Of a DNA stretch of 43,793 bases, positions 17,035-27,089 are shown one piece after another. Source of the DNA: Planctomycetia bacterium (lineage in GTDB: Bacteria > Planctomycetota > UBA1135 > UBA2386); the NCBI GenBank assembly GCA_005776475.1, contig SXPB01000045.1, positions 1 to 43,793 of the forward strand, read 5' to 3'. Both the position numbers and the translations under genes were made by a program. Each line of letters opens with the position of its first letter. Position 1 is the first letter of the stretch. A model generated the notes under the pieces. That model was not told where the DNA came from. It saw only the letters and a list, made by a program, of their open reading frames with translations, and ran no database searches.

Positions 17035-17682
17035 ATGCACGGCGCGCTGCCAACCCGCGGACAACGCCTCGTCTTCATCGGCGACAGCAACACCGACACC
17101 GAGTACCGCACGCGGTTCCCACCGCATGGCTACGGCTACGTGATGTTCGTCGCGACGATGTTCGCGGCGCGCCATCCGGAACTGCGCCTCGACATCGTCA
17201 ATCGCGGCAACGACGGCGACACCATCGAGGACCTCGCCCGGCGCTGGCAAGCGGACGCGATCGACCTGCGCCCCGACCACCTGTTCGTGCTGATCGGCAC
17301 CAACGACATCGCCTACCGGCATCTGCCAGGCGACGGCCATCGCCAGGTCTCGGACGACGTGTATGCCGCGACGATGACGAGGCTCGTGACGCAGGCCCGA
17401 ACCCAGACCGCCGCCCGGATCCACCTGATCGAACCGATGCCGTTCGAGATCCCGCCGGGCCACCCGCAGGACGCCAACCGCGACCTGGAACGCCTGTGCG
17501 AACGACTGGCGGCGGTCGCGCGCGAGCAGCAGTGCGGCCTCGTCCGCATTCGCGCGGGCATGGCGGCGATCATGGCGCGCGGCGAAGCAGCCGGCTGGTA
17601 CCAGAACTTCAACCACCCGGCCTTCCCCGGCCACGCCTACATCGGCCAGCAGGTGCTCGCGCACCTGGGCTGGCAGCTGTGA
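17035..17682 (+). CDS. SGNH/GDSL-family hydrolase
   Basis: A 215-residue soluble protein. Block I is FIGDSNTDTE (Ser18), block III is IGTNDIAY, and the end is NFNHPAFPGHAYIG, corresponding to block V with the catalytic His; the usual Asp three residues before it is Asn. ATG 17035 is used; GTG 17029, overlapping the radical SAM stop as GTGA, would add two residues. Family members are esterases or acetyl-/acyl-hydrolases on sugars or lipids. In this cluster a role in acylation state of a glycan is plausible but unproven. Confidence 0.82.
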   Translation: MHGALPTRGQRLVFIGDSNTDTEYRTRFPPHGYGYVMFVATMFAARHPELRLDIVNRGNDGDTIEDLARRWQADAIDLRPDHLFVLIGTNDIAYRHLPGDGHRQVSDDVYAATMTRLVTQARTQTAARIHLIEPMPFEIPPGHPQDANRDLERLCERLAAVAREQQCGLVRIRAGMAAIMARGEAAGWYQNFNHPAFPGHAYIGQQVLAHLGWQL

Positions 17683-17697
17683 CCGGAGGCCGCGGCG

Positions 17698-18666
17698 ATG
17701 CGTCCTGAGGCGACCGGCATGCTGGTGACGAACGGTGCCGGCCGCATCGTCTACCTGTGCCTGTGGACGGGCACCAGCGGCGGCATCCAGGTCCTGTACG
17801 AACACGTGCGGCTGTTGCGCCAACAGGGGCATCGGGCCCTGCTCGGCGCCGAAGGGCCGTTCCACCGCTGCACGTGGTTCGCCAACGATCCGGAGCGGGC
17901 GCCCGGACTGGACGCTTGCCTGGCGGCGCTGAACGCCGACGACGTGCTCGTGGTGCCGGAGATCTGCGTCGGCGCTCCGCAGCTCGATGCCGTACCGGCC
18001 CGCCGGGTGGCGTTCGTGCAGAACCCGGCGCTGCTGCGCGCCGGCCTCGAGGGCTACACCGGCGCCATGGTGCCAGCGGAGCGGCTGGTGCCATGGCTCA
18101 CGAGGTCGACGGGCTTTGGCGGCCGCATCGCGGTCGTGCCGGGGTTCCTGCACGCCGAACTGGTCGCGCCCAGCCGCCGCTTCGTCCGCACGCGCCCACG
18201 CGTGCTGGTCGTGGATCGCCCCGACAAGCATCTCGGCGAGCCGGCCCGCTTGCGAGACCTGCTGCGCGCGCGGCGGGACCTCGATGTCACCTTCGTCGAC
18301 TGGTCCATGCCGCGGTCCGATTTCGTCGCGCTGTTTCGCGCGCACGACGTCTACCTGCACGTGAGCCACCCCGAGGGCTTCCCGATCTCGATCCTCGAGG
18401 CGTTCGGCGCCGGCTGCCTCGTGGTCGGCTTCGACGGCATCGGCGGACTGGAGTTCATGCAGGACGGCCGCAACTGCTTCGTCGTCGCCGACGGCGACGT
18501 GGCCGGCGTCGACGCGACGCTGGCGGCCGTCGTGCAGCGCCCCGGCGCCGAACTCGACGCGATCCTGCACAACGCTCGCGAGACGGCGCTCGCCTTCCCC
18601 GAACACAACACCGCCGCCGCGCTGGCACGCCTTTGCACGCCGCACGCCGTCGACACCGCCCGATGA
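17698..18666 (+). CDS. GT4-like glycosyltransferase
   Basis: A 322-residue GT-B fold protein. The N-terminal loop TGTSGGIQVLYEHVRLL fits the acceptor domain, and the C-terminal donor domain has the EX7E motif in SHPEGFPISILEAFGAGC (Glu226 and Glu234) followed by GFDGIGGLEF. These use nucleotide-activated sugars. It begins 15 nt after the SGNH gene and overlaps the next glycosyltransferase gene by 4 nt, so the run is probably one transcript. Cytoplasmic; donor and acceptor unknown. Confidence 0.85.
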   Translation: MRPEATGMLVTNGAGRIVYLCLWTGTSGGIQVLYEHVRLLRQQGHRALLGAEGPFHRCTWFANDPERAPGLDACLAALNADDVLVVPEICVGAPQLDAVPARRVAFVQNPALLRAGLEGYTGAMVPAERLVPWLTRSTGFGGRIAVVPGFLHAELVAPSRRFVRTRPRVLVVDRPDKHLGEPARLRDLLRARRDLDVTFVDWSMPRSDFVALFRAHDVYLHVSHPEGFPISILEAFGAGCLVVGFDGIGGLEFMQDGRNCFVVADGDVAGVDATLAAVVQRPGAELDAILHNARETALAFPEHNTAAALARLCTPHAVDTAR

Positions 18667-19670
18667 CGCGCCCGACCATCACGCACGTACTGCGGGCCCC
18701 CATCGTCGGCGGCAGCGAACTCGAGACGCTGGCGATCGTCACGGCGCTGGCCGACTGCGACCACACGGTCGTGTTCCCGGCGCGCTACGCCGACTGGCAA
18801 CCGTCGATCCGGCAGCGGTTCCCGATGCGGGTCGACGCCGTGGCCGACCTGCAGAGTCATCTCGATCGACTGCAGTCCGGCATCGTGCACCTGCAGTTTC
18901 CCTTCCTGAAGGTCGACGAGCCGGCCGGCCACGACTCGGTGCTCGAACTGCGACGGTTGCCGAGCGTGCCGGTCGTGTTCACGGTGCACGCGGCGGTGAA
19001 CGTGCCGGTCGTGCCCGGACTGCACTACGTGTTCCACACCGGGACCCTGGCGCAGCGCTTCGCGGAGCGCATTCCGCCGACGCATCGCAGCGTCTGCCCG
19101 AGCCTGGTCCCGCTGCCGCCCCCGCCGGCGGCGCGCCGCCGAGCCGATGGCGAAACGCGCATCCTGTGGGTGTCGCGCAACGAGGACGCGAAGTTCCATC
19201 CGGCCATCGCCGACATCGTCGCGGCGGCCCTGCAACGGCAGCCACGGTTGCGCTTTCGTTTCGTCGGTCGCTGCGACCACGTGCGGTTCCCCGACGACCC
19301 ACGCGTCGAAGTCGTGCCGTGCCCGGTCGCGAACCTGGCGGCCGAATGGGCCTGGGCCGACGCATTCTGGTACTTCCCGCACCCGCTGCTCGAGGAAACC
19401 TGGTGCCGCACGGTGACCGAGGCGATGGCGCACGGGCTGCCGTGCGTCGTCGCCGCTCACGGCGCCATGCGCGAACAGGTGGACGATGGCGCGCACGGCC
19501 GCGTCGTGCGCGAGCCGGACGAATGCGCGCAGGCACTCGTGCAGTTGGCGAGCATGGACGCCACCACGCGGCAGCGCCTCGCGACCACGAACCACGCGCG
19601 CGCCGCCGGCTTCGCGAACGCCGCGGTGCAGCATTGGCGCGGCCTCTACGCCCGCCTCAGCGGCCGGTGA
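18663..19670 (+). CDS. Glycosyltransferase, GT-B fold
   Basis: A 335-residue protein whose ATG overlaps the upstream stop (ATGA). N-terminal APIVGGSELETLAIVTAL is the GT4-type glycine loop; C-terminal region has WVSRNEDAKFHPAI, FRFVGRCDHV and YFPHPLLEETWCRTVTEAMA, where the EX7E pair is Glu-Glu-x-Trp...Glu. Likely to act after or with the preceding glycosyltransferase on the same product. It is the last gene of the cluster; a rearranged region follows. Confidence 0.8.
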   Translation: MTRPTITHVLRAPIVGGSELETLAIVTALADCDHTVVFPARYADWQPSIRQRFPMRVDAVADLQSHLDRLQSGIVHLQFPFLKVDEPAGHDSVLELRRLPSVPVVFTVHAAVNVPVVPGLHYVFHTGTLAQRFAERIPPTHRSVCPSLVPLPPPPAARRRADGETRILWVSRNEDAKFHPAIADIVAAALQRQPRLRFRFVGRCDHVRFPDDPRVEVVPCPVANLAAEWAWADAFWYFPHPLLEETWCRTVTEAMAHGLPCVVAAHGAMREQVDDGAHGRVVREPDECAQALVQLASMDATTRQRLATTNHARAAGFANAAVQHWRGLYARLSGR

Positions 19671-19696
19671 CGCATCTTCCCGGGCGAGGACGGGTT

Positions 19697-19903
19697 CTAC
19701 TTCCGTCCGGCACCGAGGCCGGGGAAGCGCCGAGCCTGGTGCAGCCAGCCCGTGAGCTGCTTCTCGTCGAGATCGCCGACCCGTTCGACATCGACGCCAC
19801 GCGTGTACTTGCCGGTGCCGACGGGCGGGACCGGGTCCAGTTTCGTCCCGTGCAGGAACGTGATCTTGGCGTGGTCGGCGAAGCCACCGCACGACACGAA
19901 CGA
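19697..19903 (-). pseudogene. C-terminal fragment of a DUF1801-type protein
   Basis: The minus-strand frame reads SFVSCGGFADHAKITFLHGT, then KLDPVPPVGTGKYTRGV, then LTGWLHQARRFPGLGAGRK and stop. This matches the second half of DUF1801 (YdhG-like) proteins; the first half is missing. It abuts another fragment in a different frame at about 19900. Confidence 0.55.
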
Positions 19904-20060
19904 GACGCAGCGCGTTCGTCGCGGTGCCCGCATTCGCCAACGTCAGGGCGACGTAGTCCGGCTGCACCAGCAACGTGCAGCCCGGCAGTGCGGTCGCGAA
20001 CACCGCCGACAGCGAACCACGGGGAACCACGAAACCCGACGCGACCGGCGACCGGAACCG
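19899..20060 (-). pseudogene. Second orphan fragment of the C-terminal secreted-protein module
   Basis: Between the yeaH stop and the DUF1801 fragment, a minus-strand frame reads GFVVPRGSLSAVFATALPG, then LLVQPDYVALTLANAG and TATNALRLV. The spacing of LPG, Gln and the final NALRL matches the ends of the LPMO and deiminase modules. There is no start and it runs into the DUF1801 fragment, so it is a remnant. Confidence 0.45.
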
Positions 20061-21167
20061 CTACCGCCCCTTGCCGAGGAAGCTCTTGATGCTCGGCAGG
20101 ATGCCGTCGCGATCCTGGATGTCGGTCGTGACGACCTTCTCGTCGGACTTGAAGGCGGTGTCGAGGTCCTTCTTGAACTGCCCCGAACCGTACGCGCTCT
20201 TCACCTGCCCGTAGCAGAACTGGTTGCACGCCGGCAACAGCGAGTCCTTCAGCAGCGACACGCAGTGCTCGGTGTCGCGCGTCGACCAGTTGTCGCCGTC
20301 GCTGAAGTGGAACGGGTAGACGTTCCATTCCTGCGCCGGGTACTTGTCGCGCATGATCTGCAGCGCCAGTTCGTAGGCCGACGAGATCTTGGTGCCGCCG
20401 CTCTCGCGCAGATGGAAGAACGTGTGCTGGTCGACCTCGTGCGCCACCGCGTCGTGCACGATGTAGCGCACGTCGAGGTTCTTGTATTGGTGCCGCAGCC
20501 ACGTATCGATCCAGAACGCTTCGATGCGCACGATCTCCTTCTGCTCGCGCCCCATCGAGCCCGACACGTCCATCATGTAGAGGATCGCGGCGCTCGCCTG
20601 CGGCACTTCGCGCGTCTGCAGCGAACGGAAGCGCAGATCCTCGCGGATCGGAATGACCATCGGCCGGTCCGGGTCATACGTGCCCGACGCGATCTGCCGC
20701 TTCAGCGCTTCGCGGAAGGTGCGCTTGAAGTGGCGCAGCGACATCGGCCCCGCGCGCGAAATGCCGGTGTAACGCCCCGCCGCCGACTTCAGGTGCTTCT
20801 TGCCGCGCGGCTCGATGTTCGGCAACTCGAGTTCTTCGCCGAGGATCTTGGCCAGGTCCTCGAGCGAGACATCGACCTCGATCGAGTGCTGGCCTTGCTC
20901 CTCGCCGGCCTGCCCCGCCCCATCGCCTTGTTGCCCGGGCACCGGCTGCCCCGAATCGCCTTCGCCCTGGCCGACGCCCTGCTTCTGGTTCTGGCCGTAG
21001 CGGAACCGCGGCAACGAGATCTGCGGCAGCGGGATGGTGACGTAACGCTGCCCCTGCTTGCCGATCAGCTCGCCCGAACTGACGAAGCGCTTCAGGTCGC
21101 GCTTGATCCGGCCCTTGACGATGTGCCGGAAGCGCGTGTGGTCCTGGTCGATGCGCCGGACGGACAC
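20061..21167 (-). CDS. yeaH: YeaH/YhbH family protein (DUF444), vWA-like
   Basis: A 368-residue cytoplasmic protein. N-terminal basic segment ([20 protein letters not shown]), a Gly/Gln-rich linker at about 58-95, then a von Willebrand A-like domain with the MIDAS start DVSGSMG at 200-206 and the typical DUF444 phrases [20 protein letters not shown] and [14 protein letters not shown]. It starts 7 nt after prkA, so both are co-transcribed. In enterobacteria the YeaG kinase (PrkA) and YeaH act together in nitrogen starvation and stationary phase. Confidence 0.93.
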   Translation of the reverse strand: MSVRRIDQDHTRFRHIVKGRIKRDLKRFVSSGELIGKQGQRYVTIPLPQISLPRFRYGQNQKQGVGQGEGDSGQPVPGQQGDGAGQAGEEQGQHSIEVDVSLEDLAKILGEELELPNIEPRGKKHLKSAAGRYTGISRAGPMSLRHFKRTFREALKRQIASGTYDPDRPMVIPIREDLRFRSLQTREVPQASAAILYMMDVSGSMGREQKEIVRIEAFWIDTWLRHQYKNLDVRYIVHDAVAHEVDQHTFFHLRESGGTKISSAYELALQIMRDKYPAQEWNVYPFHFSDGDNWSTRDTEHCVSLLKDSLLPACNQFCYGQVKSAYGSGQFKKDLDTAFKSDEKVVTTDIQDRDGILPSIKSFLGKGR

Positions 21168-21174
21168 GTTGGCC

Positions 21175-23202
<2,028 letters not shown>

Positions 23203-23328
23203 GTCTGCAACCCTGGTCCGCGCGCCGGGGAAAGCGCAGCGGGATGTGGCCATCCTATCGGCACTTCCGGTACCCGCCATGAGCACTTCGCCGACGCCCA
23301 AAGCTACCGCGCCGGTCGGCAACGGTGC

Positions 23329-23334
23329 TAACGT
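23329..23334 (+). promoter_or_regulatory. -10-like hexamer before the first cyclase gene
   Basis: TAACGT ends 7 nt before ATG 23342, in the leaderless configuration seen at other genes here. Confidence 0.4.
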
Positions 23335-23341
23335 GCTCGCC

Positions 23342-24388
23342 ATGTCGTCCATCGTCCGCCGCACCACCACCCTCGCCCTGTTCGCGTTGATCGTCGTCGC
23401 CTGCACCCAGTGCGGCGGTCCCAGTGGCCCGGTCGACGGTGGCAAGGCGATGGCGCACGTGAAAGCCCAGGTCGCATTCGGATCGCGACCGTTCGGCAGC
23501 GAAGCGCTCGGCAAGACGACCGACTACCTCGAAGGCGAATTGAAGAAGCTCGGCCTCGCGCCGCAGCGCCACGAGGTCATGCACGAGAAGGAGAAAAAGC
23601 TGATCCGCAACCTGTACGTGCAGATCGACGGCGACGACCCGAAGGCCGGGCCCGTGCTCGTGATCGGCGCCCACTACGACACCAAGGTCTATGCCGGCTG
23701 CGTCGAGTGGAAACACAGCGGCCCGTTCCTCGGCGCCATCGACGGCGGCGGCGGCCCGGCGGTGCTGCTCGAACTGGCGCGCGTACTCAAGGAGCGCACG
23801 CCAAAACCCAAGTGCAACGTCTGGCTCTACTTCATCGATGCCGAGGAGTCGATCACCTGGGAGTGGAACGACGAGAAGGCGCTGCTCGGCAGCCAGGCCT
23901 TCTGCCAGATGCTGTCGGACACGAAGCAGCTGTCGCGCCTCAAGGCGTTCGTGCTGCTCGACCTGATCGGCAGCAAGAACTACAAGATCGACAAGGACGG
24001 CAACTCCGACTCGCGACTGCAGGCGCTGTTCGCCACGGCCGCCAAGGAGATGGGCGAAAGCTCGCGCGTCTACGAGTTCCCGACGCCGCAGGAGCTGGAT
24101 TACTACACCAGCCAGGGCATCAAGTGGGGCACCAAGGACGACCACAACATGTTCACCCGCTTCGGTGTGCCCAGCGTGCTGTTGATCGACTTTGCGCGCC
24201 GCGTGCCGCCCCACCTGCAGAACCTGAAGCCGGGCCAGGCGGCCCAGATCGATCCGCGCTTCCAGCAATGGTGGCACACCGACGAGGACGACCTCTCGGC
24301 GATGGACAGCGACGCGCTCGCGTTCGCCGGCAACCTCGTGATGCAGGCGTTCCCCGCCCTCGAAATCCACGTGCTCGGCAAGAAGTGA
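23342..24388 (+). CDS. Glutaminyl-peptide-cyclotransferase-like M28 lipoprotein
   Basis: A 348-residue protein with a lipoprotein signal (LIVVAC, Cys21). The M28 fold carries the glutaminyl cyclase pattern: [26 protein letters not shown] (Asp134), FIDAEES (Glu168, Glu169), LLDLIGS (Asp207), KDDHNMF (Asp266/267) and WWHTDED (His312). These match zinc ligands and acid residues of animal and plant-like bacterial glutaminyl cyclases, which turn N-terminal Gln into pyroglutamate; an aminopeptidase role cannot be excluded. It ends in a GTGA next to a second homologous gene. Confidence 0.8.
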   Translation: MSSIVRRTTTLALFALIVVACTQCGGPSGPVDGGKAMAHVKAQVAFGSRPFGSEALGKTTDYLEGELKKLGLAPQRHEVMHEKEKKLIRNLYVQIDGDDPKAGPVLVIGAHYDTKVYAGCVEWKHSGPFLGAIDGGGGPAVLLELARVLKERTPKPKCNVWLYFIDAEESITWEWNDEKALLGSQAFCQMLSDTKQLSRLKAFVLLDLIGSKNYKIDKDGNSDSRLQALFATAAKEMGESSRVYEFPTPQELDYYTSQGIKWGTKDDHNMFTRFGVPSVLLIDFARRVPPHLQNLKPGQAAQIDPRFQQWWHTDEDDLSAMDSDALAFAGNLVMQAFPALEIHVLGKK

Positions 24389-24402
24389 ACGGCAAGGCAA
24401 TC

Positions 24403-25428
24403 ATGCGTGCGAGCACCTGGATGGCGTTGGTGTTGGGCGCGCTCGGCGCCTGCCTCGGTGCGGCGCTGACCCAGCGGCAACAGGACCCGAAGCGCACCGG
24501 CGGCACGACCTACGCGCCGGCGAACGAAGTCGACAAGAGCGCGATCACGCCCCTTTCGGCCGTGCGGGCGCCCACGGACGTCGGCGAGGTCGCCTTCGAC
24601 CACGTGCGCACGCTGACGAGCTTCGGGCCGCGCTACAGCGGCCAGCCCGGCTGGACGAAGCAGCTCGACCACATCGAGAAGACCCTGAAGGCACTCGGTC
24701 TCGAAGTGCGCCGCGACACCTGGACCGACCGCAAGGAGTTGATCACGTTCAGCAACGTGTCGGCGGTGATCCCGGGCAAACGCAAGGAACGCATCGTGCT
24801 CGCGTGCCATCACGACACCAAGTGCACGCAGGGCCACCCGGATCCGGCCAACAACTTCCACTTCGTCGGCGCCAACGACGGGGCGTCCGGCGTCGGGTTG
24901 CTGCTGGCGCTGGCGCCGGTGCTGCTGGCCAATCCGCGCGAAGCGTCGGTGGAACTGGTGTTCTTCGACGGCGAAGAGAGCCTCGACTGGCGCTGGAACG
25001 ACGCCGCGCGCGCGCTGTTCGGCAGCAAGCGCTTCGTCAAGAAGCACCGCGAAGCGCTGCTGACGGGCGACGAGGCCCGCATCGAAGCGCTGGTGCTGCT
25101 CGACATGGTCGGCCGCACCGACATCCACATCCAGGACGAGACCTACTCGACCAAGGCGCTGCGCCAGATCGCGTGGTCGGCAGCGGTCGCCACGGGCCAC
25201 GAGAAGCACTTCTTCCAGCGCGCCGAAGCGGCCAGCGACGACCACATGCCGTTCCTCGAAGTCGGCATCCCGTCCGTCGACCTGATCGACCTGAACGGAA
25301 ACCCGCACTGGCACAAGCCGACCGACACGATCGACAACATGTCGGCCGCGAGCATCCAGCTCATCGCCGACGTCGTGCTGACGATGTTGCCCGAGGTCGA
25401 GAAGCAGTACGTGCTCGCGAAGCGGTGA
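24403..25428 (+). CDS. Second glutaminyl-cyclase-like M28 protein
   Basis: A 341-residue exported protein starting at ATG 24403, 14 nt after the first cyclase gene; GTG 24385 is a possible overlapping start. Motifs: CHHDTKCTQG, VGANDGASGVGLLLAL (Asp159), FFDGEESLDWRWND (Glu191, Glu192), LLDMVGR (Asp234), SDDHMPFLEVGIP and HWHKPTDTID (His304). It is closer to the canonical cyclase spacing than its neighbour. The pair probably arose by tandem duplication but they are now well diverged. N-terminal segment is a signal peptide or anchor. Confidence 0.8.
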   Translation: MRASTWMALVLGALGACLGAALTQRQQDPKRTGGTTYAPANEVDKSAITPLSAVRAPTDVGEVAFDHVRTLTSFGPRYSGQPGWTKQLDHIEKTLKALGLEVRRDTWTDRKELITFSNVSAVIPGKRKERIVLACHHDTKCTQGHPDPANNFHFVGANDGASGVGLLLALAPVLLANPREASVELVFFDGEESLDWRWNDAARALFGSKRFVKKHREALLTGDEARIEALVLLDMVGRTDIHIQDETYSTKALRQIAWSAAVATGHEKHFFQRAEAASDDHMPFLEVGIPSVDLIDLNGNPHWHKPTDTIDNMSAASIQLIADVVLTMLPEVEKQYVLAKR

Positions 25429-25432
25429 TCCC

Positions 25433-25438
25433 TACGCT
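25433..25438 (+). promoter_or_regulatory. -10-like hexamer before the alpha/beta hydrolase gene
   Basis: TACGCT ends 7 nt before ATG 25446, four nt after the stop of the upstream gene. Confidence 0.4.
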
Positions 25439-25445
25439 GCGCGCG

Positions 25446-26237
25446 ATGCGGACTGTGGAACGCGCCGGTCGGACCATCTCGTACGTGCAGGAAGGCGAAG
25501 GCCCCGGCGTCGTGTTGATCCCTGGCCTCGGTGCCGGCGCGCGGCTGTTCGGCACGCTGCCGCGCCGGTTCGCGCGCTCGGGCTTCACCTGCACGGCGAT
25601 CGACCCGGTCGGCCTGCCGCCTGGGCCACCGTTGCCGGGCGGCGTCTACGACTTCGCCGAGGCCGCCGCCGACGTGCTCGCGGTCGCCGCGACCCTGCCG
25701 CCGCCGGTGGCGCTGGTCGGCACCTCGCTCGGCGGCAAGGTGGCACTGACCGCCGCCGCCACCGGCAGCCCCGCTGCGCACAGGCTGGTGATGCTGTGCA
25801 GTTCGGCCCTGCGCACCGCGCGCAGCGAACGTGTCTACCACTGGTTCGAACTGCTGGCGACCGTCGTCGATGGTCGCTGGCTCGGCGAGATGACAGCACC
25901 GTTCCTGTTCGGCGAGACCTTCCACCGGCAGAAGCCGTCGGTGGTCGACGACATCGTGCGCGCGACCAAACCGAGCCCGGAGTCGCGCGTGTTCATGCAG
26001 GCGCAGGCGCGCGCGCTGCGCACGTTCGACGGTGCCGCGCTGTGCGAACAGGTGCGCCTGCCGACGCTGTGCCTTGCCGGCGGCGAGGACACGTTGACGC
26101 TGCCGCGCGAAGTCGAAGCGACCGCGGCGCGCATTCCCGGCGCCGTGCACGAGTGCTTTGCCACGGCCGGCCACAGCCTGCTGCTCGAGAGCGCAGCGGC
26201 GTACGATCGCGTGGTCGCGTTCCTCCGCCAGGCGTGA
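25446..26237 (+). CDS. Alpha/beta hydrolase
   Basis: A 263-residue soluble protein. Oxyanion region LIPGLGAGARLFG, nucleophile in VGTSLGGKVAL, acid in GGEDTLTLP and final histidine in TAGHSLLLE. This is a general hydrolase/esterase fold; the substrate is not indicated. ATG 25446 is preferred to GTG 25425 (which overlaps the previous stop as GTGA) because a -10-like hexamer sits 7 nt before it. Confidence 0.8.
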   Translation: MRTVERAGRTISYVQEGEGPGVVLIPGLGAGARLFGTLPRRFARSGFTCTAIDPVGLPPGPPLPGGVYDFAEAAADVLAVAATLPPPVALVGTSLGGKVALTAAATGSPAAHRLVMLCSSALRTARSERVYHWFELLATVVDGRWLGEMTAPFLFGETFHRQKPSVVDDIVRATKPSPESRVFMQAQARALRTFDGAALCEQVRLPTLCLAGGEDTLTLPREVEATAARIPGAVHECFATAGHSLLLESAAAYDRVVAFLRQA

Positions 26238-26300
26238 ACCCGCCGCGGTCGCCCTGGCGACGACCGCACCGCCAGGATCACGCGCGCAGCGGCCCCTCAC

Positions 26301-26315
26301 GTCCCGCATCGGGAC
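26301..26315 (+). promoter_or_regulatory. Small palindrome in the EF-hand gene leader
   Basis: GTCCCG-CAT-CGGGAC, 6-bp arms, between the hydrolase stop and the EF-hand gene. Confidence 0.3.
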
Positions 26316-26327
26316 GGTCGCGGGATG

Positions 26328-26347
26328 CGGCGGCGAAGACGCCGCCG
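26328..26347 (+). terminator. Strong GC hairpin between hydrolase and EF-hand genes
   Basis: Arms CGGCGGCG and CGCCGCCG (8 bp) with loop AAGA. It lies 90 nt after the hydrolase stop and 45 nt before the EF-hand ATG. No T-run follows, so it is either a terminator of an unusual type or a leader structure. Confidence 0.35.
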
Positions 26348-26391
26348 GTTCGTGTCGATCAGGGGTTCGTCACGCACCAAGAACACGCACC

Positions 26392-27078
26392 ATGATCCAT
26401 CACATCCTTTCTGCCGCGGTCGCCGCGGCCCTGCTTCTCAGCGTCAGCAATGCCCAGGAAACCCAGGGCGAGGCAACCGGCACGCGCACCGAACGCCCGC
26501 AGCAGAAGCCGCGCCGCGACGTCGGCAGCCAACCCGGTGGCGAAACCAGGCCGATGCGCAATGGCGACGAACCGTTGACGCCACGCGAACGCGCCAAGCG
26601 CTACCTGGACGCACACCCCGAAGTGCGCAAGCAGCTGATGGCGAAGGCGGACACCGACGGCGACGGCAAGCTGAGCGAGAGCGAGCGCAAGACCATGATG
26701 GAACTGGTCGAAGCGAAGATGAAGGCCCTGCGCGAAGAGCGCCAGGAGCAGGCCGAAGAGAAGCGCGAAGAGCGCCAGGAGGAGCGCAAGGAGAAGTGCG
26801 AGGAGCAGGCCGAGAAGATGCGCAAGCGCGCCGACCGCAACGGTGACGGCACCGTCGACGAAACCGAGCAGCAACGCGCCAAGGAAGTGCGCAGCGAGGT
26901 CCGTGAGAAGCGCCAGGAGCGCGCCGATCGCAACGACGATGGCCGTGTCGGCCCGCGGGAACGCGAGCGGGCCCAAGAAGTGCGCGAGAACCGCCAGGAG
27001 AACGAAGGCGAGCGGCCGCGCGCCGACAAGAAGAAGCGCCAGGAACCGCGCCCGGCGCCGGCTGGCGACGGCAGCTGA
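26392..27078 (+). CDS. Exported EF-hand protein, highly charged
   Basis: A 228-residue protein with a Sec signal (MIHHILSAAVAAALLLSVSN, cleavage near AQ). Three EF-hand loops are visible: DTDGDGKLSESE, DRNGDGTVDETE and DRNDDGRVGPRE. Between them the sequence is a long charged helix rich in Glu, Arg, Lys and Gln, coiled-coil-like. Calcium binding in the periplasm or on the surface is inferred. Similar EF-hand proteins are common in this phylum. No partner is obvious. Confidence 0.8.
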   Translation: MIHHILSAAVAAALLLSVSNAQETQGEATGTRTERPQQKPRRDVGSQPGGETRPMRNGDEPLTPRERAKRYLDAHPEVRKQLMAKADTDGDGKLSESERKTMMELVEAKMKALREERQEQAEEKREERQEERKEKCEEQAEKMRKRADRNGDGTVDETEQQRAKEVRSEVREKRQERADRNDDGRVGPRERERAQEVRENRQENEGERPRADKKKRQEPRPAPAGDGS

Positions 27079-27089
27079 TCGAGCCCGCG

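Noticed and set aside
23245-23257. Small GGATG/CATCC hairpin upstream of prkA as an operator
   Set aside because: Only 5 bp and overlaps the -10-like TAGGAT; below what I would call in GC-rich DNA.
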